Of a DNA stretch of 53,585 nucleotides, positions 35,135-42,585 are shown in pieces. This stretch comes from a bacterium. Its GTDB lineage: Bacteria; ARS69. A program made the position numbers and the translations under genes. The stretch's first letter is position 1. Every line of letters starts with the position of its first letter. Below the pieces are notes generated by a model that did not search any database, was not told the origin of the DNA, and saw only the letters and a program-made list of their open reading frames with translations. Location of the stretch: NCBI GenBank assembly GCA_025774805.1, contig JALGZR010000063.1, positions 1-53,585 of the forward strand, written 5' to 3'.

Positions 35135-36112
35135 CTACTTGTGACAGCCCGCCGTCAGGCAACCCAGGGCCTGAAGCGAGGGACTCAGGAAGTTGCGGCT
35201 CACGTACGACCCGTGAATGTCGGAGTGGCACTCGTTGCAGGAGATGCCGGCCCACAAGGATCCGTGTTGAGAGTTCTGGCCGTGGAGAGGCGGGACCATG
35301 TGGCACTGAGTGCACAGCTGGAAGTGGGGTGCCTCGTAGGGTTGCGTCAGCATGCGCGGCTGCGACGAACCGTGCGCCGCGTGACAGCTCAGGCATCCCC
35401 CCTCTTCCGTCGAGTAGTCCAGCGTCGCCTGGTGCTCGAAGGGGAACGGTCCTTCGAACTCGATATGGCACCGCACGCAGGCTCCGTTGATCCCGTTCCA
35501 GGACAGCTCGCGGGCCGTCTCGTCGAGACCGAGATGGCACTCGCTGCACTTCACGATGCCCTCGTGGACCGGGTGGTGGAAAGGCTGGGCGAACTGCCCC
35601 TCCACGCCGGCGTGGCAGGAGACGCACAGGTCGACCTCGGCCGACCGCATGAGCCCCGTCTCCGCGGCGCCGTGGACTCGGTGGCAATCCGAACAGCCGA
35701 CTTCGTTGGTGAAGTGAACGTTCTGATCGTGCACGGTCTGCTGGTGCGAGTTCTGGTGACAGGTAGAGCAGATCCGCGCCTCTGCCGCCGCCCCGACGCT
35801 GCCCGGCCCGGGCATGGGGTACGCTTCGGGATCTTCCTCCCAGTGCCGGGAGTCTCCGATGTGACATTCGGTGCACGTCACCAGCGGTTCCATCCCGTCA
35901 GGGACTTCCAAGTCCACCCGATGCGGAGAGGTGGCGAGGTTCGTGTCTTGACCTTCGTGGCAGTCGAGACAGACGCCGGTCTCACGCAGAGGTGGCTCCA
36001 CACCCTCGACCGACGGTTCCGCTTGCACCGTGGCCGGAGCGAGTACGACGCCTGTGGCGGCAAGCAACAGGATCGGACGGCGAAACAGCGCTTTTCGGTG
36101 TGAGGACTCCAA
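35135..36112 (-). CDS. Decaheme periplasmic cytochrome c (MtrA-like)
   Basis: About 325 residues from TTG 36112 (preceded by GGGGGG), giving the signal peptide SSHRKALFRRPILLLAATGVVLAPATVQA. A GTG at 36169 would add 19 residues and lies inside an inverted repeat, so it is less likely. Ten CxxCH motifs (CLDCH, CTECH, CSTCH, CSDCH, CVSCH, CSECH, CVRCH, CLSCH, CTQCH, CNECH) show the GCSDCHRVHG/GCLSCHAAHG pattern of MtrA/DmsE. The protein ends CLTAGCHK, a Cx4CH, so an eleventh heme with wider spacing is possible. It should sit in the MtrB-like barrel and receive electrons from the periplasm. Confidence 0.9.
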   Translation of the reverse strand: MESSHRKALFRRPILLLAATGVVLAPATVQAEPSVEGVEPPLRETGVCLDCHEGQDTNLATSPHRVDLEVPDGMEPLVTCTECHIGDSRHWEEDPEAYPMPGPGSVGAAAEARICSTCHQNSHQQTVHDQNVHFTNEVGCSDCHRVHGAAETGLMRSAEVDLCVSCHAGVEGQFAQPFHHPVHEGIVKCSECHLGLDETARELSWNGINGACVRCHIEFEGPFPFEHQATLDYSTEEGGCLSCHAAHGSSQPRMLTQPYEAPHFQLCTQCHMVPPLHGQNSQHGSLWAGISCNECHSDIHGSYVSRNFLSPSLQALGCLTAGCHK

Positions 36113-36159
36113 GACATGCCCCCCACGTAGAGACTCACGAGAAGTGACCGGACCTTGCG

Positions 36160-36220
36160 GACAACTCACTCAGGGGACTTATCGCCAATTCTGAGTTGTC
36201 GATTCAGTCTTTTTCAGTCT
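36160..36220 (-). promoter_or_regulatory. Inverted and direct repeats upstream of the conduit operon
   Basis: GACAACTCA (36160-36168) and TGAGTTGTC (36191-36199) are perfect 9-bp inverted arms 22 bp apart. Just beyond, TTCAGTCTT is repeated at 10-bp spacing (36202-36210, 36212-36220), one helical turn, as in sites of some response regulators. Both lie 48-108 bp before the decaheme gene start. Confidence 0.4.
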
Positions 36221-36856
36221 TTTGAGGATCGCCAGCGCAAGCGCGAGAGAGCACATCCGCAGGAGGGTGAAAACGGACTCGCCGCGATCGCGAGTTCTCA
36301 GCGCGGACAGTGTTGCGTCCACCAAGACATGTCCCACCTTGTGGGTAGGAATCGGTTGACCCGTCCCCTTGGGGAGGCCGCCGCTATCCGGGTAGATTCC
36401 GGCATTTCCCCGTGGATCGTCGCTTTGCGGCCTTCGTGCAATGTGTGGTTCCGCGCTTCAGCGACCCGCGCCAAGCAGGATGCCAAGACGCGGCCACGGA
36501 ACGACGCGGTCAGGGGAACTGCGTGACGGTTTGGCAGTCGGAGCCGGCCGCGGTCTTGTGCCTGGCGGAGTCCGGGCGAGTCGGTGAGTCGCCGCAGGCA
36601 GAGTGCGCTGCTCTACCGGCGGCCCGGCGTCTGACATCCCGACGCCGCTCTCAGCCCTCAGCCATTCACTGAGCAGGAGCGGATGACGGGCGCCAGTGGA
36701 CCTGCCCCGCTTCGGTTGGAACTGAGGAGAACTCTGGGGTGGCCCTGTATCGATCCGAGCTGAACGCGGAGCTTGTGAGATCAGCGGATGCGCTTTCTTG
36801 GGTCCCGAGAGCGGGATGAACCTGTGGATCCCTGACTGGGTTCGAGGCACGGGCTA
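36221..36856. other. Gene-free stretch
   Basis: About 640 bp with no open frame that has a start signal, known motif or neighbourly codon pattern. The composition is less GC-biased than the surrounding genes. Probably decayed DNA. Confidence 0.5.
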
Positions 36857-37145
36857 TCACCGCTCCAGGAGGGCGGCCCACGTCTCGAGCTCCGCTGCCT
36901 CTGGCCCCCGGTCGTGCAGCCGTAAGTTGGCAGCGCGGTTCCGCAGCATCAGACTGTACTCGGCCAAGATGTTGCTCACCCGCACATCACGCGTCGTGGC
37001 CCGGATGATCCCCGGCCGGCGACCTGAAAGGTGGCAGCTCCCGAAACGAATCCTTCCACGCCAGCCGCGCGACCAGTCCTTCGCTGATCAGGTGGATCCC
37101 CCGGAACGAACGGTGACGGAACAGGTCGCTGGTGGCGTACGTGGG
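36857..37145 (-). pseudogene. Frameshifted fragment of an unknown protein
   Basis: On the minus strand TYATSDLFRHRSFRGIHLIS EGLVARLAWKDSFRELPP reads well until about 37030, then one frame over IIRATTRDVRVSNILAEYSL and NRAANLRLHDRGPEAAELETWAALLER runs to TGA at 36857. Codon use is like that of real genes. I do not recognise the family. The 5' side is cut by a repeat element at 37155, so the gene has lost its start. Confidence 0.5.
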
Positions 37146-37154
37146 GCGTCGCTC

Positions 37155-37225
37155 CTAGCCTGCATTTCTCACCAGGCTCGTCGCGAGGCTGTCGCTCACG
37201 GTGTCTGGTAAGAGATGCAAGCTAG
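37155..37225. repeat. CTAG-ended inverted-repeat element, family 1, short copy
   Basis: 71 bp between CTAG (37155-37158) and CTAG (37222-37225). The left end CTAGCCTGCATTTCTCACC and the next 20 bp match the copy at 22202 exactly; the right end is GGTAAGAGATGCAAGCTAG. About 110 bp of interior is missing. Confidence 0.85.
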
Positions 37226-37308
37226 CATCGTACCTTCCGACCTGGCAATCGCCGCGCCCGGGACCGCCGACGGCGATCAGCATCATTTTGCTGACCTCCG
37301 TCATGTCA

Positions 37309-37330
37309 AAAACTGATATTTATCGGTTTT
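37309..37330. promoter_or_regulatory. FNR-like palindrome without a living gene
   Basis: AAAACTGATA-TT-TATCGGTTTT: 10-bp arms with one mismatch. Core CTGATATTTATCGG matches the CTGATATCTATCAG at 15365-15380. It stands next to the dead SGNH gene and beyond a repeat element, so its former target is unknown. Confidence 0.4.
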
Positions 37331-37800
37331 GCTTTCCCGGTCCCGACTCCCTCCCAGCGTGGTTCGAGGAAACACCGGGGAGAGATGCGGAATCCCCTGC
37401 CCCCGCTCGATGCCCGAACAGTTTCGGATAGGCCTCGCGGATGACCTCGGCGTCCAGCGCGTGTCCCCGCCGGTTGAAGTGGATGCCTTTTTCGAGGAAG
37501 AGCCGCTGCCCGGTCTCGGCGGCCTCTCGGAAGGGCCCCACCAGATCCTGAAGCCGAACGGAATGCCGCGCCGCCCGATTCCTCCAGCGATCCGAGAACT
37601 CGGATCGGGACGAGTCGTGCGCACCCCGCTGCAATCGGTACTTCGACGGCACGACCAGGAGAACCGGCTCGGCTCCCGATCTCTCTCACCAGGCCCTGCA
37701 TCAGTTCGGAGCTCAGAGCCATGATCGCCGGATCCTCCGCGACGTAGGTGTGCGGTCCTCCGGAGATCCCCCCTACGAGCTCACGTCGCGGGGCCGGCGG
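37320..37800 (-). pseudogene. SGNH-hydrolase-like gene fragment, frameshifted
   Basis: ISGGPHTYVAEDPAIMALSS ELMQGLVREIGSRAG is followed one frame over by LLVVPSKYRLQRGAHD, VRLQDLVGPFREAAETGQRL and FLEKGIHFNRRGHALDAEVI. The last part resembles the C-terminal catalytic block of SGNH hydrolases (usual D-x-x-H-x-N-x-x-G), here with Lys-Gly where Asp-Gly is expected. The 5' end runs into the FHA gene, so the start is lost. Probably once a surface-glycan acetyl hydrolase. Confidence 0.55.
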
Positions 37801-38355
37801 TCAGTCGGAGCCGGCGCCCGGGCGGGCGCCTCCCTCGAAGCTCCGGAAGAAGAGCTCGGTATGACCCAGTCGGATGCGGCTCCCGTCCGGGATCCGGCGG
37901 CCGGTTCCCTGCTCGATGGGCTCGTCCTCCAGGTACGTGCCGTGCCGCGAGCCGAGGTCCTCGAGGACGTACGCGCCCTCGGTCGCCGGGCACTCGAGAA
38001 CCGCATGACGCTCCGAGACGTAGGCGTCCCTCAGGACGATGTCGCACTTTGCACCCTTCCCGAGGATGTTCCGACCCGTCTTCAGGCGGAAGTCCGTGCC
38101 CTCCTGCTCCCCGTTCAGGGCGACGACCCACCCGGCCAGCGGACGCCCGGCGGAGGCCTTCCTCTTGACCACCACCGCTCCCCGGCCGGGGTCGCCGGAG
38201 GGGGCGGGATCGGAAAGGTCCCTCACTCCCGACTCCGAAGGCCCGGTCGCGCCCGCCGCCCGTTCCGCCGCGCAGAACGGGCACTGCTCCCAGGACTCCT
38301 CCTGAGGATGCCCCTCGGGACACGTTCGGGGCGGCGCCTTCTTCTTTCCGAACAA
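37801..38355 (-). CDS. Zinc-ribbon plus FHA-domain protein
   Basis: 184 residues from ATG 38355. The N-terminus has CPEGHPQEESWEQCPFC, a Cx3H/Cx2C-type metal ribbon. The FHA domain covers residues about 85-175: FRLKTGRNILGKGAKCDIVLRDAYVSERHAVLE, then LEDLGSRHGTYLEDEP, with the conserved Gly-Arg, Ser-x-x-His and Asn/Gly-Thr positions. FHA domains bind phosphothreonine, so a Ser/Thr kinase partner is expected elsewhere. It is the last of three same-strand genes (38835-39557, 38423-38794 and this one). Confidence 0.9.
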   Translation of the reverse strand: MFGKKKAPPRTCPEGHPQEESWEQCPFCAAERAAGATGPSESGVRDLSDPAPSGDPGRGAVVVKRKASAGRPLAGWVVALNGEQEGTDFRLKTGRNILGKGAKCDIVLRDAYVSERHAVLECPATEGAYVLEDLGSRHGTYLEDEPIEQGTGRRIPDGSRIRLGHTELFFRSFEGGARPGAGSD

Positions 38356-38422
38356 GTGCCTCCTCCTGCGTCTCGGGACCCCCGCCCGCGCCGGGTGATC
38401 CCCGTGCCGCGGGGCTCGATGG

Positions 38423-38794
38423 CTACCCCAGGCGGGTGAAGATGAGATCCACCGATTCCGCGAGGGAGATGAGATCTCCGCTTCGGAGCTCGGTCTCCCG
38501 CGTGGGTTCGCCGTTCACACGCACTCCGTGCTTCGAACGATCCCGCAGAACGAACCGCGACTCTTCGAGGTGCAGCGTAGCGTGAAGACGGGACACCTTG
38601 GGATGGCTCACCACGATCGTCTGGTCCTCTCCGCTGCCGATCGTCGCCTCCCGGTCCGTCACGAGGAACTCGAGCCCGACCCCGTCGCCCTCCCTTAGGG
38701 TGAGCTTGCAGATCGGCCTCGTCCGCCAGAACAGCCACCAGACCGCTGCCACGAGAGCGGCCAGCGCTGCCAGAACCCCGACCGCGACGGTCAT
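38423..38794 (-). CDS. Membrane-anchored FHA-domain protein
   Basis: 123 residues: one N-terminal transmembrane helix (VAVGVLAALAALVAAVWWLF) followed directly by a compact FHA domain (EATIGSGEDQTIVVSHPKVS RLHATLHLEE, DRSKHGVRVNGEP). The domain faces the cytoplasm if the short N-terminus is outside. Phosphothreonine reader, probably working with the second FHA protein encoded 67 bp downstream. Confidence 0.87.
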   Translation of the reverse strand: MTVAVGVLAALAALVAAVWWLFWRTRPICKLTLREGDGVGLEFLVTDREATIGSGEDQTIVVSHPKVSRLHATLHLEESRFVLRDRSKHGVRVNGEPTRETELRSGDLISLAESVDLIFTRLG

Positions 38795-38834
38795 CGAATC
38801 GTGTCCGGAAGATGTCCTCGGAGCTCGGGACGGC

Positions 38835-39557
38835 TCATCGCAGGCCCTCGAGGAGCTTCTTGTCCTTCTTCCATTTCCCGTTCGCGAGCCGGTGGACGGC
38901 GACAGCGGTCACGTGATCCGAGGAGGATGACCGGTCGTCCACGCCCCCACTCTCACGGATCTCCTCGTCGGCGTACACGTCGACCTCGCGGCGGACGTAG
39001 GAGATCACCTCGGCGATCTCGTCTCCGTCGAGATCTTCGAGCTCGAACCAGGAGAGCTCCTGTCCGGACGGTCGTCCGACCTTCCAGACGTCGACGAGCT
39101 TCCTCCCGGTCCAGCACAGAAGAACCTGCCCGCCGTCGCCGGCGTCGACGTGCGCCAGGGAGTGCCCCGGACGGTACCCCGGGAACGACACCGACGCGCG
39201 GGTCACCGCCTCGTCCTTCAGGGAGATCTTCTTTCGCACGAGCCGCCGGTCCTCCCGCTCGGCGAAGAACGTGATCGTCCCGGGGCGGTTCCTCGGCAGA
39301 ACGACCAGGATCGCCTCCTCGGACCCGGCGCCGTCCATCTGACCGGAGGCGATGAACCACTTTCCGGCGGGACCCTGAGCGCGAAGGGATTCCGGCGAGG
39401 CGAGCTCGACCAGGTCGTCCGGGAGCTCCGATCGACACGCTTCGACGAGGGCCTCCGGCAGATCGGCCGGGACGGAGATCGCCTCCTCCGGCCCGAGACC
39501 GATCCCGGCGAGGGTCCCCATCGCGAGGAGAGAACCGACCCGTGCGGTGAAGACCAT
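38835..39557 (-). CDS. Secreted protein of unknown function
   Basis: 240 residues from ATG 39557 (GGAGGG before it); the frame is open upstream but only as Pro/Arg-rich noise. Signal peptide MVFTARVGSLLAMGTLAGIG. The middle has ELEDLDGDEIAEVISYVRRE, an FG-GAP/VCBS-like DxDGD calcium-binding motif, and the pattern AILVVLPRN...GTITFFAER suggests a small beta-propeller-like or integrin-like repeat. No catalytic motif seen. It is transcribed toward the FHA genes with a 40-bp gap and divergently from the PD40 lipoprotein gene. Confidence 0.72.
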   Translation of the reverse strand: MVFTARVGSLLAMGTLAGIGLGPEEAISVPADLPEALVEACRSELPDDLVELASPESLRAQGPAGKWFIASGQMDGAGSEEAILVVLPRNRPGTITFFAEREDRRLVRKKISLKDEAVTRASVSFPGYRPGHSLAHVDAGDGGQVLLCWTGRKLVDVWKVGRPSGQELSWFELEDLDGDEIAEVISYVRREVDVYADEEIRESGGVDDRSSSSDHVTAVAVHRLANGKWKKDKKLLEGLR

Positions 39558-39791
39558 GAGGCCCTCCGTGGGCGGGGGCGAAGGGGGCCCCCGGAGACGA
39601 AAAAGGTATCGCCTCGGGCCGCGGGCGGCCAGCGGAGAAGAGGGCCGGCCGTCGGGGGGCCCCAAGGCGTTGGGGTGTCGGCGGTTCCTTCCCCGCTCCG
39701 GGGGGCAAGCCGTTCTCAAGATGTCCTTGGCAGGGGACGATCAGGAGATGAGGTCCCCGACCGGGGGACAGGCCACCCCCAGGAGACCGCC

Positions 39792-41015
39792 GTGATCCGC
39801 CTCTCGACCCGCCCGGAAACGCGTCGCCCCCTCCCGGTACTCGGACTGCTCGCCGCCGTCGTGCTCGCCCTGGTCCCGCTCGGCGCCTGCGACGAGAAGA
39901 TCCTCGTCGACATCGACCGGAGTCCACCGGTGGTCGTCATCACGACCCCGACGGCGGAGACGGACGTCTCCGGGGTCTCGTTTCTCATCAACGTGGACGC
40001 CAGCGACGACGTCGGTGTCGAGGGGGTCTCGTTTCGGGTGAACAGCGGCCCCCCCTTCCTCGACTCGACCTCACCCTTCTCTCTCCGCGTGATCACGCTC
40101 GCGGAGAGCGCCGGGACGGAACTGGACATCCGGGTCGAGGCCTCCGATGCCGCGGGGAACTCCGCCGAGGCCTCGGTCGTCGCGACGGTGGCCGCCCGCA
40201 CCGTCACCCGCGTGACGTCGGACCCGGCGGACGACATGGACCCCTCGTGGTCTCCGGACGGAACGCGTATCGCGTTCCAGGCCGACCGGGACGGCAGTCA
40301 CTTCGACCTCTGGGTCATGGACTCCGACGGAGCGAACGAGCAGCGCCTCACGACGAACGTGAACGAGGACCGCAACCCCGCCTGGTCGCCGAACGGTGAG
40401 TGGATCGCCTTCGATTCCGATCGATCGGTGAACTTCGACATCTGGCGACTTCCCGTCGCCACGGGAGAGCTCGGTGCGCTGGCGGTCACTACGGGCAACC
40501 AGGACGACATCGAGCCCGCGTGGACGCCCGACGGCCTGTCACTCTACTTCTCCTCGAGTCGCGGTACCTCGGGCACGTTCAATCTCTGGCGTCAGCCGGT
40601 ACCGGGCATCGATGCACAGGCGGTCTCCGTCACCGCTCTGAACGCCGAGGACCGGGCCCCGGCGGTCTCGCCCGACGGCGAGACGCTGGTGTTCTCCTCC
40701 GAGTTGACGTTCGCGAGCCCCCACATCTTCACGCGCGATGTCGATGCGCCGGGAGTGGAGCCGCTGACCGGGGACACCGGATTCACGGAGTTCGATCCCG
40801 CATGGTCTCCCGGGGGGGAGGCCATCCTCTTCGCCCGGTCGGAGGGCACGGACTCGAATCTCTGGGTCGTGCCCAACGGAGGGACGAATCCCATCCAGGT
40901 GACCTTCGGCGCGGGAGTCGTCGGCGACGGCGGCCCGGCGTGGAGCCCGGACGGAAGGAAGGTCGCGTTCCACTCCGACCGCGACGGGAACCTCGACATC
41001 TGGGTGATGGAGTAG
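39792..41015 (+). CDS. TolB-like PD40 beta-propeller lipoprotein
   Basis: 407 residues from GTG 39792, with AGGAG six bases upstream. Signal sequence LPVLGLLAAVVLALVPLGAC ends in a lipobox. Residues about 40-130 are an Ig/cadherin-like domain (SPPVVVITTPTAETDVSGVS). Then six PD40 blades: MDPSWSPDGTRIAFQADRDG, RNPAWSPNGEWIAFDSDRS, IEPAWTPDGLSLYFSSSRG, RAPAVSPDGETLVFSSE, FDPAWSPGGEAILFARSEG and GGPAWSPDGRKVAFHSDRDG. Such proteins resemble the TolB propeller and usually act as envelope scaffolds. The TAG stop (41013-41015) coincides with the end of a repeat remnant. Confidence 0.9.
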   Translation: MIRLSTRPETRRPLPVLGLLAAVVLALVPLGACDEKILVDIDRSPPVVVITTPTAETDVSGVSFLINVDASDDVGVEGVSFRVNSGPPFLDSTSPFSLRVITLAESAGTELDIRVEASDAAGNSAEASVVATVAARTVTRVTSDPADDMDPSWSPDGTRIAFQADRDGSHFDLWVMDSDGANEQRLTTNVNEDRNPAWSPNGEWIAFDSDRSVNFDIWRLPVATGELGALAVTTGNQDDIEPAWTPDGLSLYFSSSRGTSGTFNLWRQPVPGIDAQAVSVTALNAEDRAPAVSPDGETLVFSSELTFASPHIFTRDVDAPGVEPLTGDTGFTEFDPAWSPGGEAILFARSEGTDSNLWVVPNGGTNPIQVTFGAGVVGDGGPAWSPDGRKVAFHSDRDGNLDIWVME

Positions 41016-41044
41016 CCGGCATCTCTCACCGGGCTCGTCGTCGT
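41012..41044. repeat. Solo end of family 1 repeat element
   Basis: GTAGCCGGCATCTCTCACC followed by gggctcgtcg matches the left end of the full-length element. It supplies the stop codon of the propeller gene and ends just before the mtnP stop; no right end is present. Confidence 0.7.
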
Positions 41045-41052
41045 ACGTCGGG

Positions 41053-41910
41053 TCACACGTACTTCCCGATCAACAGCTCCAGTCGCCGCTTCGCCTCGTC
41101 GGGAATCGCGTCGCGGGCGGTGAGGATCGCGTTTGCCAGACTGCCCGCGCAGGGGTTCGTCAGATCCACCGGCAGATCGCGGCAGAGAATCCGGATCGTC
41201 TCCTTCGCGTTCGCGACGTTCTGCCGGAGCACGTGGAGCACCGCCTCGACGGTCACGTCCTCGTGCTCCTCGTGCCAGCAGTCGTAGTCGGTGGCCAGCG
41301 CCAGGGTGGCGAACGCCATCTCGGCCTCGCGTGCGAGCTTCGCCTCCGTGACGTTCGTCATCCCGATGACGTCCGCTCCCCAGCTCCGGTACAGTTGGCT
41401 CTCCGCCCGGGTGGAGAAGGCTGGCCCCTCGATGCAGAGGTACGTGCCCCCCCGCCGGACCGTCACTCCCGCCTTCGCGGCGGCGTCGGCCAGAGGTCCG
41501 GCGAGCTCGGCGGTGATCGGATCGGCGAGAACGACGTGGGCCACCACGTCCTCGTCGAAGAACGTGGCCGGCCGCCCCCTCGTGCGATCGATGTGCTGGT
41601 CGATCACCACGAAGTCCCCCGGAGCGATCTCGTCCCGGAGGCTGCCGCAGGCGGAGATCGCGACGAGAAACTCGACGCCGAGCTGCTTCATCCCCCAGAC
41701 GTTCGCACGGTAGTTGACGGTCGAAGGGCTGAGGCGGTGACCCCGTCCGTGTCGGGAGAGAAAGACGATGTCCCGGCCCTCGAGGGTGCCGGTGACGAAG
41801 GCATCCGACGCGGCACCGAAGGGGGTGTCGATCCGGATCTCCTCTCGACCCTCGAACCCCTCGATGTCGTAGAGTCCGCTTCCTCCGAGAACGCCCAGCC
41901 GGCTACTCAA
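41053..41910 (-). CDS. mtnP: S-methyl-5'-thioadenosine phosphorylase
   Basis: 285 residues, full length. It splits methylthioadenosine with phosphate to adenine and methylthioribose-1-phosphate in methionine salvage. Signatures: LGVLGGSGLYDIEGFE, FLSRHGRGHRLSPSTVNYRANVWGMKQLG, AISACGSLRDEIAPGDFVVIDQHIDRT, TYLCIEGPAFSTRAES and DVIGMTNVTEAKLAREAEM, with the substrate-binding Asp in ATDYDCWH. TTG start overlaps the DUF2914 gene by 8 bp, so it is translated from the tail of the Bat operon. Confidence 0.96.
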   Translation of the reverse strand: MSSRLGVLGGSGLYDIEGFEGREEIRIDTPFGAASDAFVTGTLEGRDIVFLSRHGRGHRLSPSTVNYRANVWGMKQLGVEFLVAISACGSLRDEIAPGDFVVIDQHIDRTRGRPATFFDEDVVAHVVLADPITAELAGPLADAAAKAGVTVRRGGTYLCIEGPAFSTRAESQLYRSWGADVIGMTNVTEAKLAREAEMAFATLALATDYDCWHEEHEDVTVEAVLHVLRQNVANAKETIRILCRDLPVDLTNPCAGSLANAILTARDAIPDEAKRRLELLIGKYV

Positions 41911-42370
41911 GGCGAAACTCGGCGGTCGCGAGGATGTCGCCCTCCTCGGTGGCCACCTCGACGCGCCCGGCCTCCTCTCCGCCCGCCGGGATCCTCTTCC
42001 GGGTCCAGCAACGCCAGCGGGGTCCCTTCACTTGGATGGGGATCTCCACGGCGAGCCGATCTCCGAAGAACCAGCGGTGGAAGACGGGGGTGGGCTCCTG
42101 CGCTCCCTTCACCTCGGTGAAGCAGTAGAGACGGCCGACGTCCCGCGGAAAGGTCGTGTCGGCGCCGACGGGAGAGCGATTCTCCACGCCCCGGCAGATC
42201 GCCATGCGCACGATCACGAGTCCGGCCTCCTCCACGGACGGAGCTTCGCGTTCCTCGGGTGCGTTATTCCTCGCGCTCTCGGCCGTCTCCGCCGGTGAGC
42301 GGCTCACCGTGAATGCGAGAGCGGCCCAGATCGAGACTCCCGCGGCGACGGCGCGGCGGATTTGCATCAT
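41903..42370 (-). CDS. DUF2914 domain protein with signal peptide
   Basis: 155 residues from ATG 42370 (GGAGGA before it; GTG 42373 is an alternative). A signal peptide (VAAGVSIWAALAFTVSRSPA) precedes one DUF2914 domain: IVRMAICRGVENRSPVGADT, GRLYCFTEVKGA, FHRWFFGDRLAVEIPIQVKGPRWRCWTRKRI and GRVEVATEEGDILATAEFRL. The function of this domain is unknown; it is often found in secreted or membrane proteins. It overlaps mtnP and is separated from the BatD/E gene by a family 2 repeat element. Confidence 0.88.
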   Translation of the reverse strand: MMQIRRAVAAGVSIWAALAFTVSRSPAETAESARNNAPEEREAPSVEEAGLVIVRMAICRGVENRSPVGADTTFPRDVGRLYCFTEVKGAQEPTPVFHRWFFGDRLAVEIPIQVKGPRWRCWTRKRIPAGGEEAGRVEVATEEGDILATAEFRLE

Positions 42371-42401
42371 CACATCCTCCCGACTGATGCCGAGCGATCT
42401 T

Positions 42402-42585
42402 CTAGCCCGGACTGTTCATGAAGATCGTCGCGAGATTGCGGAGACGCCCACCGGACGGGCACCCGCAGGGGTTTGGACCCGAGGCGTATCTCAACGATAC
42501 GTTGCAGGGTACGGACCCCGAGGACGCTCGTCCGGTGGCGCGTATCCGCGATCGCAGCAGATCCTTCATGAACAGTCCGGGCTAG
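42402..42585. repeat. CTAG-ended inverted-repeat element, family 2, with 12-bp flanking duplication
   Basis: 184 bp with perfect 22-bp terminal inverted repeats that begin CTAGCCCGGACTGTTCATG. The sequence GCCGAGCGATCT stands directly on both sides (42389-42400 and 42587-42598), one base from each CTAG, as expected of a target duplication. The right copy and the CTAG form the last codons and TAG stop of the BatD/E gene. The interior differs from family 1. Confidence 0.88.
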
